Shown here one piece after another: positions 37,786 to 46,952 of a DNA stretch of 64,000 nucleotides. Within the stretch, counting starts at the first letter, position 1, and each line of letters starts with the position of its first letter. The notes below the pieces were generated by a model. The model ran no database searches. It saw nothing but the letters and a program-made list of their open reading frames with translations, and had not been told where the DNA came from. This DNA comes from Spirochaetia bacterium (GTDB taxonomy: Bacteria; Spirochaetota; Leptospiria; Leptospirales; Leptonemataceae): NCBI GenBank assembly GCA_021413825.1, contig JAIOPQ010000083.1:28460-92459 (forward strand), in the 5' to 3' direction. Both the position numbers and the translations under genes were made by a program.

Positions 37786-38769
37786 ATGCGTTTCCTGGTT
37801 TTGATACTTGCACTTGCAGTTCCGCACGCAGCCTTCGCAGGCCACGGAACCGTCCTATTTAACCAGGCGTACAAAGCAGAAGAATCCGATCCGGAGGGAT
37901 CAATCCCCATGTATCGCGCAGCTCTAAATGCGGGGCTCAGCGCCGATCTTGCGCGTGCAGCACACTGGCGGCTTTTCTTCATATTTAAAGATCAAGAGAG
38001 CTACGGCCTGGCCTTACGCGAAGCTGATTATCTACCAGCCAATGCGAGAAGCCAGATCGTTGCGAGCATCCGTGAACGCTATGCAGTAAAACAAGAAATC
38101 GTCGATCGCTACATGGTAGCACTCCGCGAAGTCTCATCCAGCGACACTTCCAGGAAGAAATCGGGCGCGCATAATCTGACTCAAATTTATGAATCCTCAC
38201 CTCCATCGCTTAGACGACGCATCTTGCTTGATCTGTCTGAAAACGAAGCCGAAGAAACAGCGCTCACATTGATACAAAAAGAAGGCGAGGATACGGAAGG
38301 CCTATTGCGCGAAGCTGATCTCCTGGTCTTTATGGGAAGAAATGCAGAGGCGGAAAAGCTTATTCAGAAAATCTACATCCAGGATGATTTGAGCTCGGAA
38401 CAGAAAACTAGAATCGTATATTTGCTTGGTCGAGCTCGCCGTGACTCGGGGCGTGATATTGAATTATTTAGAACTGCAGAACAGTATGCTGAAGGCGATG
38501 AGCGCTTGCGCATGCGCGCGCTGGCTGCGTATGGTCTTTTGCGTCAAGGCTATCCGGAACAAGCTCGGGCTTTGATGCGCGGAGTTCCCATTGTGCGCGA
38601 TGCAGACATTGAGCTGCTCGATCTATTGCTCCGCGCTGAAATTGATGATGATAAGAAAGCAATGAAAAGCCTGGTCGCCAGGCGATCTACTCTCAAAGAG
38701 ATCGTCCGTAAGAAGCGCGATTCATACCTGGCGTCGCGCGCACTCAAGTTGATTGGAGGGCGCGATTGA
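37786..38769 (+). CDS. secreted TPR-like protein
   Basis: A 327-residue protein with a signal peptide (FLVLILALAVPHAAFAG) and helical TPR-type repeats (NQAYKAEESDPEGSIPMYRA, LLVFMGRNAEAEKLIQKIY, LAAYGLLRQGYPEQARAL). An in-frame TTG at 37750 is an alternative start, but the ATG gives a normal signal sequence. The stop overlaps the next start by 4 bases. With the two following genes it forms a set of envelope proteins with protein-binding repeats. Specific function unknown. Confidence 0.75.
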   Translation: MRFLVLILALAVPHAAFAGHGTVLFNQAYKAEESDPEGSIPMYRAALNAGLSADLARAAHWRLFFIFKDQESYGLALREADYLPANARSQIVASIRERYAVKQEIVDRYMVALREVSSSDTSRKKSGAHNLTQIYESSPPSLRRRILLDLSENEAEETALTLIQKEGEDTEGLLREADLLVFMGRNAEAEKLIQKIYIQDDLSSEQKTRIVYLLGRARRDSGRDIELFRTAEQYAEGDERLRMRALAAYGLLRQGYPEQARALMRGVPIVRDADIELLDLLLRAEIDDDKKAMKSLVARRSTLKEIVRKKRDSYLASRALKLIGGRD

Positions 38770-39683
38770 ACTCCCAGGTGAAACTGTCATTGAAACTCCT
38801 TTTGTTCGCGGGCTGTCTGGTTCTCGCAACTCATTGCGCAAGCAGCAGTATCCAGGAGAATCCAGAATCGGAAATGGAAGCTCGGAATGCTCGCGAAATT
38901 TCAGAACGTGAGGCCCTGCGGCGACGCCTTGCCGAAGAAGAACAAAAGCGCTCATCTACAATGAAACAAATCGCGGAAGAAAAGGCGGCGCGTGAAAGGG
39001 TGCGTCAGGAAGCCAGGCGCAAAGAAGAAGAAAGGCGAAGCCGCGCAGAGATTGCTGCGGCTAAACAGGAAGAAGATCGGAGACGTCGCGAACAGGCGCA
39101 AGAAAAATCAAGAGAACAGAAAGAACGCGAAGAAGAGCAGAAGCTCAAAGAGGAAGAGGAAACAAAAGCGAGGCTCGAAGCGGACCGCATTGAAGCGGAA
39201 CGCAAAAGACTTGAAGAAAGAGAGAAGCGCAGGCTCAAAGCAGACCCGGATCGCCGGGCATTCTTTAGAATAGAATCGCGAAAATTCGGTGAGAATATTG
39301 TCTGTAGGATCCCTTCATCGCAGAATGCAATGGTCTATCGCAATAAGAAGCCATTGCAATTCCACGGATTCGCTGCTGGAAGAGAACTGATTCGCCCTGA
39401 CGTGGACCAGGGCATGGTACTTCAGGCGGGCGAGCTTTCAAGCAACCTGACGGGCAGGAAAGGAAATTTCATCGTAATCGTGTTGCCGGATGAAAAATCG
39501 AGAACCCTCTTACAGGAATTCGATCTGCTACGTTGCGATGGAGTGCCCGGCTCTGCGTTTGTGATCGGGATAGAGTCAGATGGGGAAGGGTCTATTCTGA
39601 TGGAAGTGGAGCAATCTGAGCAGCGCAGTTCGGGTCGCTACTATAGAATTGCACCGGATTCTGTGCGGATTGTAAAAGATTGA
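38766..39683 (+). CDS. coiled-coil lipoprotein
   Basis: A 305-residue predicted lipoprotein starting with TTG that overlaps the previous stop (TTGA). The signal region LLLFAGCLVLATHCASS offers two lipidation sites (Cys17 or Cys24), neither with a perfect lipobox. Residues about 35-165 are an almost uninterrupted Glu/Lys/Arg-rich helix (EERRSRAEIAAAKQEEDRRR), long enough to span much of the periplasm. A globular C-terminal domain follows (FFRIESRKFGENIVCRIPSS). No family recognised. Confidence 0.75.
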   Translation: MNSQVKLSLKLLLFAGCLVLATHCASSSIQENPESEMEARNAREISEREALRRRLAEEEQKRSSTMKQIAEEKAARERVRQEARRKEEERRSRAEIAAAKQEEDRRRREQAQEKSREQKEREEEQKLKEEEETKARLEADRIEAERKRLEEREKRRLKADPDRRAFFRIESRKFGENIVCRIPSSQNAMVYRNKKPLQFHGFAAGRELIRPDVDQGMVLQAGELSSNLTGRKGNFIVIVLPDEKSRTLLQEFDLLRCDGVPGSAFVIGIESDGEGSILMEVEQSEQRSSGRYYRIAPDSVRIVKD

Positions 39684-39718
39684 ATTTGACCGTCTGCAAA
39701 GAACGCTGAAACTAATCC

Positions 39719-40663
39719 GTGCGCTTGATTTCAAAACTACAGCTAAGCCTGTTGCTCGGTGCCATTTCCTGCTCAGCACAGATTCGCAATATTGAAATAA
39801 TCGAAAAAGATCCTTTAATCCTCAAACAGAGTGAAGCGAGCGTTTCTCAACCGTTGCCCTGGAAAGAACAGGCTACACCGGAAGCAAATGCCCTAAACGA
39901 CGCAGGGGTCATGGCCCTTCGGCAAGGAAAACTGGATATCGCGGAAGAATCGTTTCGCAAAGCAATTGAGAAATCACCGTTATTCGGCATTGCTTATCTC
40001 AATCTCGCCAGAATTTATCTCATCTCTGAAGAAGACCCCGCTGCGCGAACCGTCTATGATCGCCTGGTAGCTGGCCCCCATTCTGGAGATGAACTCTATG
40101 CTGTTGCAGAACAGCTTGTGCGATTCGCGCGCAGCCAGGAAGGCACAATGCTCATGGAAAGTCTGGCCCTCACGCGGAAAGCTGGAGCTAAGCCTGCCCT
40201 GTATCTAGGAAACGCAGCCCTCGGAAAACAGGAATACCGCGACGCTGATGCATTTTTTGAACGCGCCCTTACTATCGACGGAAAGAGCGCTGAAGCCTGG
40301 CTGGGCAAGGGATACATACGATTCCTTGCGCGAGATTTTCTACGCGCCTCCGATTACTTTGCACAGGCTACTGCGGCAGGTTCCAGAGAACCCAGGCTTT
40401 GCGGCTTGCATCTCGAATCACTTTATAGGACAGGCAAACTTTCCGCAGCCTCGGTTTTGATGCAAAGTTGCAAAGGTGACGATCCGGAGCTAATAGAGAC
40501 TAAGGTTAGGATCACTCTGGCCCTGAACCCGTTTGATGACGTTATGCCCCTTCTGCGCGATATGCCGGAGGAATCACGCCTTAACCTGCACCGAAAACTA
40601 TTTGGAACTGACCGTCGCCCGGCAATCAATCAAATCCGCGCGGATCTAGAACTGGGATACTGA
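39719..40663 (+). CDS. TPR lipoprotein
   Basis: A 314-residue protein starting with GTG. The signal ends LLLGAISC, giving a probable lipidated Cys18. Several TPR units are clear: ALNDAGVMALRQGKLDIAEE, AIEKSPLFGIAYLNLARIYL, ALTIDGKSAEAWLGKGYIRF. TPR lipoproteins often act as assembly or docking factors in the cell envelope. It is third in the line of TPR/coiled-coil genes, 35 bases after the coiled-coil lipoprotein. Confidence 0.78.
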   Translation: MRLISKLQLSLLLGAISCSAQIRNIEIIEKDPLILKQSEASVSQPLPWKEQATPEANALNDAGVMALRQGKLDIAEESFRKAIEKSPLFGIAYLNLARIYLISEEDPAARTVYDRLVAGPHSGDELYAVAEQLVRFARSQEGTMLMESLALTRKAGAKPALYLGNAALGKQEYRDADAFFERALTIDGKSAEAWLGKGYIRFLARDFLRASDYFAQATAAGSREPRLCGLHLESLYRTGKLSAASVLMQSCKGDDPELIETKVRITLALNPFDDVMPLLRDMPEESRLNLHRKLFGTDRRPAINQIRADLELGY

Positions 40664-40707
40664 ATTTTTTTGTTGTCCTGTTCTGTTGTGCCTTTGCAAT
40701 CAGGTTA

Positions 40708-41916
40708 ATGAAAACGGCGATTGCGCTCCTAGCACTTCTTGCGGTAACTTTTTGCAGCAAGATTGATAATCCAAACGAAACTCCACCTGGCCCTTCACCA
40801 GAACCAGTTCCATTCCCGGTAAAAGCGCGCGCCTATTGGCCAACCGCAGACTGGAGAGTCGCTGCACCTGATCAAGCTGGCATGGATGCGGAGAAACTCA
40901 AAAAATTGGACGACTACCTTTTTACGCGCACTGGCGATGATATCAATCGCAAAGGAGTCCGCACGGACGGGGTCGTAATCGTACGCGATGGGAAAATCGT
41001 TTTTGAGAAGTACGCGCGCGGCTACACGCAAGACAGCCCACACCTGATCTGGTCCTCTGCAAAGAGTTTCACAAGTGCGCTGGTTGGAATCGCAATTAAG
41101 GAAGGACGTTTCAGCCTAACGGATCCAATCAGCAAATTCTATGCTGATGCAAAAGAAGGAATGAAATCTGAGATCACCGTTGAGCACATTTTGCAGATGA
41201 GCTCCGGCCTGGCCTGGAGCGAAGGGTATGAAGCCTCACCACTCAAGTCTTCGGTTATCGCAATGCTTTACACATCCGGCCGCACAGACATGGGCTGGTT
41301 TACTTCAAGCTTTCCATTGAAGCATCGTCCGGGAACCCGCTGGTACTATTCAAGCGGAGACACAAACATGCTCTGCGGAATTCTGCACAAGACAATGTCT
41401 GAAGACGAGTATCAGAACTACCCCTGGGAAAAACTCTTCAATCCAATTGGAATGAAACGAGTTACTTTCGAGCGTGATGGCGCTGGCAACTATGTAGGCT
41501 CCTCATATCTGTACGCACCTCCACGCGAACTTGCGAAATTTGGATTCCTCTATCTAAACGATGGAATGTGGGAGGGGAAACGAGTCCTACCGGAGGGTTG
41601 GGTAAAATACTCGCGTACGCTCGCGCCAGCTCTTCATGCGAATCCTCCAACCGGCGAGGCATGGGAAGGAAACTACGGGGCCCAATGGTGGATGAATCAA
41701 GCAGAGACGGACAAGAATCGACCCATACCATGGCCAGATGGTCCGCCGGACGCATATGCTGCAATGGGTCATTGGGGTCAGAGAATTTATGTGATTCCTT
41801 CGCTTGATATTGTTGCGGTCCGCGTTGGCGATGATCGCGAGAAACCTCCAGTAGGTGGCTTCTCAGATAATGAGTTTTTGAAACTGCTGAAAGAAGCCGC
41901 GCAAGGCGCACGCTGA
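40708..41916 (+). CDS. serine hydrolase (class C beta-lactamase/DD-peptidase fold), lipoprotein-like
   Basis: A 402-residue exported enzyme of the beta-lactamase family. The signal ends VTFC (Cys16, imperfect lipobox) and is followed by a Pro-rich linker. The nucleophile motif is SSAK (Ser116-Lys119, SxxK), the second motif is in WYYSSGDTN, and the third is GHWGQ in place of KTG, as in carboxylesterase or 6-aminohexanoate-dimer hydrolase relatives. Substrate unknown; esterase or peptidase more likely than beta-lactamase. The next small membrane protein follows 16 bases later. Confidence 0.88.
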   Translation: MKTAIALLALLAVTFCSKIDNPNETPPGPSPEPVPFPVKARAYWPTADWRVAAPDQAGMDAEKLKKLDDYLFTRTGDDINRKGVRTDGVVIVRDGKIVFEKYARGYTQDSPHLIWSSAKSFTSALVGIAIKEGRFSLTDPISKFYADAKEGMKSEITVEHILQMSSGLAWSEGYEASPLKSSVIAMLYTSGRTDMGWFTSSFPLKHRPGTRWYYSSGDTNMLCGILHKTMSEDEYQNYPWEKLFNPIGMKRVTFERDGAGNYVGSSYLYAPPRELAKFGFLYLNDGMWEGKRVLPEGWVKYSRTLAPALHANPPTGEAWEGNYGAQWWMNQAETDKNRPIPWPDGPPDAYAAMGHWGQRIYVIPSLDIVAVRVGDDREKPPVGGFSDNEFLKLLKEAAQGAR

Positions 41917-41932
41917 GGAAATCAAGAATACA

Positions 41933-42256
41933 ATGGAAACAAGAAAAATAGTCAAAAGCATTCTCCTGGCGCTCGGCGTGTACGCGCTCTTCTGGATTTC
42001 TTCAAATCGCCAGGATTTGAAAAACTTTCCTGGAATAATTTCTTCGTTCTATAGCAAGGAAATGTGTTCCTGCGTATTTGTTGCAGGCCAAACGGAAGAG
42101 TTTTGCAATAATTATGCCCGCCAGTGGGTTCCAATTCAAGGAACAGCCATGGTGGATCGCGAAAAGAAAACAATTACAGTGAAGGGACTTTTCAAAACCA
42201 GCGTTGCAGCGTATGGAAACGAGCGCTCTGGCTGCGTGCTAAAAACAACGGAATGA
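41933..42256 (+). CDS. small Cys-containing membrane-anchored protein
   Basis: A 107-residue protein with one N-terminal membrane helix (SILLALGVYALFWIS) and an outside domain carrying paired Cys (KEMCSCVFVAGQTEEFC, later SGCVL). The Cys spacing suggests disulfides in the periplasm. GAGGAAA lies upstream of the ATG. Its position right after the serine hydrolase gene suggests they are co-expressed and may act together. I recall no named family for it. Confidence 0.65.
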   Translation: METRKIVKSILLALGVYALFWISSNRQDLKNFPGIISSFYSKEMCSCVFVAGQTEEFCNNYARQWVPIQGTAMVDREKKTITVKGLFKTSVAAYGNERSGCVLKTTE

Positions 42257-42310
42257 TTGCCCGGGCGAATGCCAGGGCTTTTGCTTAAAAAAACTTGTAC
42301 TGATCACGCC

Positions 42311-42338
42311 ATTCTGCAGAATTGCAGAAATGCAGGAA
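42311..42338 (+). repeat. palindrome and three tandem 8-mers at the helicase start
   Basis: ATTCTGCAGAAT (42311-42322) is a perfect 12-bp palindrome. It is followed by TGCAGAAT, TGCAGAAA and TGCAGGAA in tandem (42315-42338), the last two touching the ATG of the SNF2 gene at 42330. No Shine-Dalgarno sequence is present. This may be an operator. Confidence 0.35.
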
Positions 42339-45068
42339 TTGCTCCCGCTTTCCCAACCTGTCCAGGATGGCAAAGTCCGCTTCGAAGACAATATCGAAGA
42401 ATTTACGTTCGCGGTGGGCGAAAATCCAGACGCAGCGCTCCGTTTCCTTGACGCGTTTCGCGTCCGGCTCAGCCATTCGTTCGATCATCTGTCCAGTCTT
42501 TCCAACTCTCGCACAAGGTTACTCGCGCATCAAATCGAAGCCGCGCACATTGTAGTAAACGCAATCAAACCAAGATTTCTCATCGCAGACGAGGTGGGCC
42601 TTGGAAAGACGATTGAAGCGGGACTTATTATTAAAGAACTCATGTTCCGCCGGGGCTATGACAATATCCTAATCTGTGTTCCGGCACCACTTATGGTGCA
42701 GTGGCAGACTGAGATGAAGACCAGGTTCAATGAAGACTATTCAATTCTGGGTCGCCACAATTTTGAACAACTGATGAAAGCACGGATGCGCCACGCGCGT
42801 ATCATTACGTCGATCGATTTTGCAAAGAATCCCCGTTATGCGGACATGCTCCTTGGCCAGAAATGGGATTTGGCAATTTTTGATGAAGCGCATAGGCTCC
42901 GCCGTGACTACAATAAAGTAACTCTGGCTTACGCCTTTGCAGAAAAAATGGCGGATAAGTGTGAAGCTCTCTTACTACTCTCTGCAACTCCGTTTCGTGG
43001 AAAACTGGAGGAACTATTCTATCTGATCCGGCTGCTCGATCCTCATGTCCTCGGACCTCTGTCCTCATTCCTGCAGGAAGAAGCCTCCGGGAATCGTGGT
43101 GATTTGCGCAGACGACTTTCCCAAATCCTCATCCGCAGGCGTAAGATTGATGTGGGCGGATTCACCAAACGTCATGCGCAAACAATTCGCTTTGATCTTT
43201 CCACAGAGGAACGCGCCTTCTACGACGAGACTACAGATTATGTAAAACGAGAATACAACCTGGCCCAGCAGTCGGAAAATCGCGCTGTCGGCTTTGTGAT
43301 GATGGTGTTCCAGAAGCTCCTGGATTCCTCCACACGCGCGCTTACTAGAGCCCTCGTGAATCGCAAGATGATGCTAGAACGTCTGATTACTAGCCCCGCC
43401 GCGTTACTTGATGCACCGGAAGAATCAGAATGGGAAGATGTAGAGAAACCAGAAGACCTTATGGGTCGAATCCGAGACAAGCGAAGCCTCGCAGATGTTC
43501 GCAAAGAACTTCTTACAATTAAACGCCTGCTGATGCTTGGAGGCCAGATTCAAACGGACCGCAAGTTAATCAAGCTCCGCGAAACCATGGACCTTCTGAA
43601 AACGCGTGGAAGCCATAAGTTCGTAATCTTTACTCAATTCAAGTCGACCGTTGATTATCTATGTGATGCGCTCTCGGATTGGAAAGTAATTCCATTTCAC
43701 GGTTCGCTTCGCATGGCAGACAAAGAAAAGGCAATTGCAGAATTCCGGGACAGCGGTGAGATTCTGATCAGCACGGAAGCTGGGGGCGAAGGTCGAAACC
43801 TTCAATTTTCAAATGTACTTATCAACTACGATCTCCCCTGGTCTCCGCTAAAGATCGAACAGCGCATCGGTCGTATCCATCGGTTTGGCCAGCAAAGAGA
43901 CGTATACATTTTCAATTTCGCAACGCGGGATACAGTTTCTGAACGCGTTCTGGAAGTGTTAACGAATAAGATCAAGATTTTCGAAGAATCCATTGGTCCT
44001 TCTGATGCGTTGCTTGGTGCTGTCCAGGACGAAGCCGAGTTCCAGCGGGATATTATGGAATTCATAACAAATAAGAAGACTATAAAAGAGATCGAATACG
44101 AAATCGCAGCCAAACTCGACACAGCCAAGCGGGGCTATGCAAAGTTACACACGCTGGTCTCGCCCAGCAAAATGAATTTTAACTGGGATGATTACTATAA
44201 CTTCACTCAGAAAGAACGAAAGCTCACAAACCGCATTATCCAAACAATCACATTGAGTTACCTTCGGGAAAATCCGCACGTTGCGAACATAGAAAGGGCA
44301 GACCAGGATTTCCTGCTCACCCGGAACGGTTTTCAGAAACCAGCGTCCTTTGATTCAGAACGGGCGCTGGAAAAGGATACTCTGGAGTTTCTTGCAATTG
44401 GCCATCCTATCGTCGAAGAAGCAGTGGAGAGCTTCCTGACCCGCAGGCTAGAACGCACGATTCATTCTATTCACCTTGAAGGCCGTAAGGGATTCTACTT
44501 TATTTTTTCCGGTCACTTTACGATGGCCACCGTTGAATTATTCTCCGTTTTCTGCCCGGAGAGCAATCCTTCAAAGGTTCAAGTCCCGGAGGAGCTTCTT
44601 ATCCCACCTGGATTTGAACCAACCCATATGCCTCGTTCTGGTAAGCGGGCCTTATCGTCTGAGCAAAGCGCGGATATTTCCCGGAGTGCTCCAGACCCAG
44701 CCGCAACAGAAAGCGCAAGGCAGTTGCTTAGAGAAAGCGCCGTAGCGGCCTGGCGGGCGATACTCGAAAAAACGGAAGCACGCCGCATTGAACTTGAAAA
44801 ATCACTTAAAGGCGCATTTGTCAGCGAAGAAATGAAAATAGAAACGAGCCACGGGAAACAGTTGAAAGGGCTCAGAGAAAAACAGGACATTCAGAAGATG
44901 CGCGCTACGATTAGCCCGGTGTTTGAATTCAAAGCTAGCCTGGCGCGTACAGAAAAGGAAATCTCACGAACTCAGGCGAGTAGAGAAGTCGAACTTGAGA
45001 AAGTCAGGCGAATGAGCCGTATTCATGCGGAAGTTGAACTATTGCAAATATTCAGACTGGTCGACTGA
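42330..45068 (+). CDS. SNF2/RapA-type helicase
   Basis: A 912-residue SF2 ATPase. Motifs: Q-like LLAHQIEAA, Walker A IADEVGLGKTIEAGL (about 84-98), DEAH in IFDEAHRL (about 184), LLSATPFRG, and in the second lobe FTQFKSTVDYL, ILISTEAGGEGRNLQ and QRIGRIHRFGQQRDV. The C-terminal 300 residues are long and end in a charged coiled coil (ARTEKEISRTQASREVELEK). The layout is like RapA and the DrmD-type helicases of defence systems. No methylase, nuclease or other defence gene is adjacent, so an RNA-polymerase-recycling or general DNA-remodelling role is as likely. Confidence 0.9.
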   Translation: MQELLPLSQPVQDGKVRFEDNIEEFTFAVGENPDAALRFLDAFRVRLSHSFDHLSSLSNSRTRLLAHQIEAAHIVVNAIKPRFLIADEVGLGKTIEAGLIIKELMFRRGYDNILICVPAPLMVQWQTEMKTRFNEDYSILGRHNFEQLMKARMRHARIITSIDFAKNPRYADMLLGQKWDLAIFDEAHRLRRDYNKVTLAYAFAEKMADKCEALLLLSATPFRGKLEELFYLIRLLDPHVLGPLSSFLQEEASGNRGDLRRRLSQILIRRRKIDVGGFTKRHAQTIRFDLSTEERAFYDETTDYVKREYNLAQQSENRAVGFVMMVFQKLLDSSTRALTRALVNRKMMLERLITSPAALLDAPEESEWEDVEKPEDLMGRIRDKRSLADVRKELLTIKRLLMLGGQIQTDRKLIKLRETMDLLKTRGSHKFVIFTQFKSTVDYLCDALSDWKVIPFHGSLRMADKEKAIAEFRDSGEILISTEAGGEGRNLQFSNVLINYDLPWSPLKIEQRIGRIHRFGQQRDVYIFNFATRDTVSERVLEVLTNKIKIFEESIGPSDALLGAVQDEAEFQRDIMEFITNKKTIKEIEYEIAAKLDTAKRGYAKLHTLVSPSKMNFNWDDYYNFTQKERKLTNRIIQTITLSYLRENPHVANIERADQDFLLTRNGFQKPASFDSERALEKDTLEFLAIGHPIVEEAVESFLTRRLERTIHSIHLEGRKGFYFIFSGHFTMATVELFSVFCPESNPSKVQVPEELLIPPGFEPTHMPRSGKRALSSEQSADISRSAPDPAATESARQLLRESAVAAWRAILEKTEARRIELEKSLKGAFVSEEMKIETSHGKQLKGLREKQDIQKMRATISPVFEFKASLARTEKEISRTQASREVELEKVRRMSRIHAEVELLQIFRLVD

Positions 45069-45836
45069 TTAGTTAGGAATTCTAAACATTCCGGCTGCAC
45101 GTTCCCAAAAAGGATGCAATTGTATCCCGCGGGAATGCTCTTGAAAGAATCTAAATACCTCAGTTGCAAGGATCACCGATTCTTTGTCCAACCCGCCAGT
45201 TCGTCTCGCAAGGATATCATCGCACTTTGAGCGCACTGGCGCCACTGACACGCCGTGATGCTCCAATAACGCTATGCTCAGCATAGCCACTCCAGTAATC
45301 TCGCGGCGCGGAATGGTAATTCCAGCAACGGTATATTGACGTTTGGTCAATGCAATGAACTGTCCCGGACTTAGACTTTCTTTTCCCTGGACAATAAAAT
45401 GATCGCGCGACGAACTACCGTCCGATGCATTAAATACTACGGACGCTTCCGCGCGGCTTGTCCAGACCTGTCCAGGACTCCGCGGTATTCGGCAAAGCGC
45501 AAGACCTGCACCGGCATTGGCTACAACATACATTGTATCGCATTGCATTACATACGATTTCTCGAATGTGAGAATTGGATTTCCGGCCTCGTCTTTAACG
45601 GTCGAATGCAAATTCTCAATTCTGCCCCTCCAATCTTTCTCAGCAATACAGAATGCCGGAAACTCATTGGACGCAATTAAGCGAGTCCTCTCTTCCGGCC
45701 AGAAAACTCCAAGGACATAAGCTGGAACGTTATACGCCACCATTCGCGGAAACACATCGCCAATTTCTCCGGTGCGACGCATTGTAGCTAATATTTCCTC
45801 ATAGAAGGCTTGTTCTGATTTTTCTAAGTCTTTCAT
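45069..45836 (-). CDS. hypothetical protein, 255 aa
   Basis: Starts most likely at ATG 45836, which overlaps the stop of the upstream barrel gene (ATGA); the longer frame would lie inside that gene. No signal or membrane segment. The central part is beta-rich (YVMQCDTMYVVANAGAGLAL), and the C-terminus is helical and His-rich. It is co-transcribed with the outer-membrane protein gene and convergent with the SNF2 gene. I do not recognise the family. Confidence 0.65.
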   Translation of the reverse strand: MKDLEKSEQAFYEEILATMRRTGEIGDVFPRMVAYNVPAYVLGVFWPEERTRLIASNEFPAFCIAEKDWRGRIENLHSTVKDEAGNPILTFEKSYVMQCDTMYVVANAGAGLALCRIPRSPGQVWTSRAEASVVFNASDGSSSRDHFIVQGKESLSPGQFIALTKRQYTVAGITIPRREITGVAMLSIALLEHHGVSVAPVRSKCDDILARRTGGLDKESVILATEVFRFFQEHSRGIQLHPFWERAAGMFRIPN

Positions 45837-46588
45837 TTCAGGCGGACCCCGAATCCGAATCGAACACCATATTCCGAAACAGGATAATACTTCCAACTGG
45901 ATTTCACCGGAAGAAGCAGATTCATTGCAAATACCTCAGCGCCCAAATGTAAATTTTGAAGCATCTGGACGCGCACACCCACGCCAGCCCCTAGAGTCCG
46001 AGTGAATGGATCTCCAGAAATCTTGAAGAATGGATCGAGGTTATCCGAGTGTATGTGAAACGCTAGATCGTACGTGCCTGTAAGAGCAGGCTTTGTTCGG
46101 ACGGCCTGGCCGGAAAAGGCTAGCAGGTCCAGGATTCCTGGTTGAGCTGTTGCATGCGCTTCTGGATAAAACGCGAGCACTATAAGGGTAGTTTTGCGCA
46201 TAAACGTCTGATAGCCCTGAACGTTTGTGATGAGGCCCTGTTGAACTGCAAAGGTCTTGCCGATTCCTAACCAGTCGTATAGCATGTACTCGAATGCAAG
46301 CCCCCCTTCCCAAAAGGATCCAGATGGCCTAGAAGCACTTGCAAAGGCAGCTAATTGGAGGTTTTGCCGGTCACTTTGTTTGATTTGCAAGAAGGCAAGC
46401 TGTCGCAACCGAAAGGTTTCGCGATCATTCATCCTCGAAAGAAGATCTCCTTCAAGATTGCCCCGCGCTACGGTCAAAGCCCCATAGAAAGATCCCTGCT
46501 GAGCCAGGAGTGGCCCAGCAACTAAGAGCAAACTGCTCAGTAAGAACCCCTGGAAGCACCGGCCTGGAATCAGTCCAGGCGGTGCCAA
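45833..46588 (-). CDS. predicted outer-membrane beta-barrel protein
   Basis: An approximately 250-residue exported protein. A signal peptide (FQGFLLSSLLLVAGPLLA) is followed by alternating amphipathic strands ending in an aromatic/charged barrel-like C-terminus (YGVRFGFGVRLK). The start is uncertain: the frame is open to an ATG at 46675 inside the preceding gene, while a TTG at 46588 gives a normal signal length and little overlap. Function unknown; the following hypothetical gene is translationally coupled. Confidence 0.6.
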   Translation of the reverse strand: MAPPGLIPGRCFQGFLLSSLLLVAGPLLAQQGSFYGALTVARGNLEGDLLSRMNDRETFRLRQLAFLQIKQSDRQNLQLAAFASASRPSGSFWEGGLAFEYMLYDWLGIGKTFAVQQGLITNVQGYQTFMRKTTLIVLAFYPEAHATAQPGILDLLAFSGQAVRTKPALTGTYDLAFHIHSDNLDPFFKISGDPFTRTLGAGVGVRVQMLQNLHLGAEVFAMNLLLPVKSSWKYYPVSEYGVRFGFGVRLK

Positions 46589-46604
46589 AAGACGGACAAC
46601 TGGA

Positions 46605-46922
46605 TTAGCGCTTTGCGCGGCGGCTCTTATCCTTCTTGTTCTTTTGAAAATCGATCTCTTTTCTATGAGTTTCACAGAGGCGGTATAGCTTTCCGTTGGC
46701 CGGGTTCATTTTCGAGACTTTTTTTCCGCAAAGAATGCAAAGACCCATCTCACGACGGCGATTATAAAGTGCACGAACACGCTGCGCACTGGTTTGTTTG
46801 TATCGGCTGATCTGAACACGCCAGCCGTCCAGCACATAGACGCCCAGAGTGCGCTCTGGTTCGCTCTTGAGCTGTTGAACTACCTGTACCAGTTTGCGAT
46901 GATCTACTTTCTTAATATCCAT
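46605..46922 (-). CDS. small zinc-finger protein, 105 aa
   Basis: A basic 105-residue cytoplasmic protein. A GAGGAAAA site precedes the ATG. The C-terminal half has CILC and CETH (C62, C65, C83, H86), a Cys3His zinc-knuckle pattern, followed by a Lys/Arg-rich tail (KNKKDKSRRAKR). The N-terminal half looks helical with a QISRYKQTSAQRVRALYNRR segment. DNA or RNA binding is likely from composition; I know no named family. It follows the penicillin-binding protein gene in the same direction after 30 bases. Confidence 0.72.
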   Translation of the reverse strand: MDIKKVDHRKLVQVVQQLKSEPERTLGVYVLDGWRVQISRYKQTSAQRVRALYNRRREMGLCILCGKKVSKMNPANGKLYRLCETHRKEIDFQKNKKDKSRRAKR

Positions 46923-46952
46923 TTTTTCCTCTCATCTGCTGAGGACGCCGCG

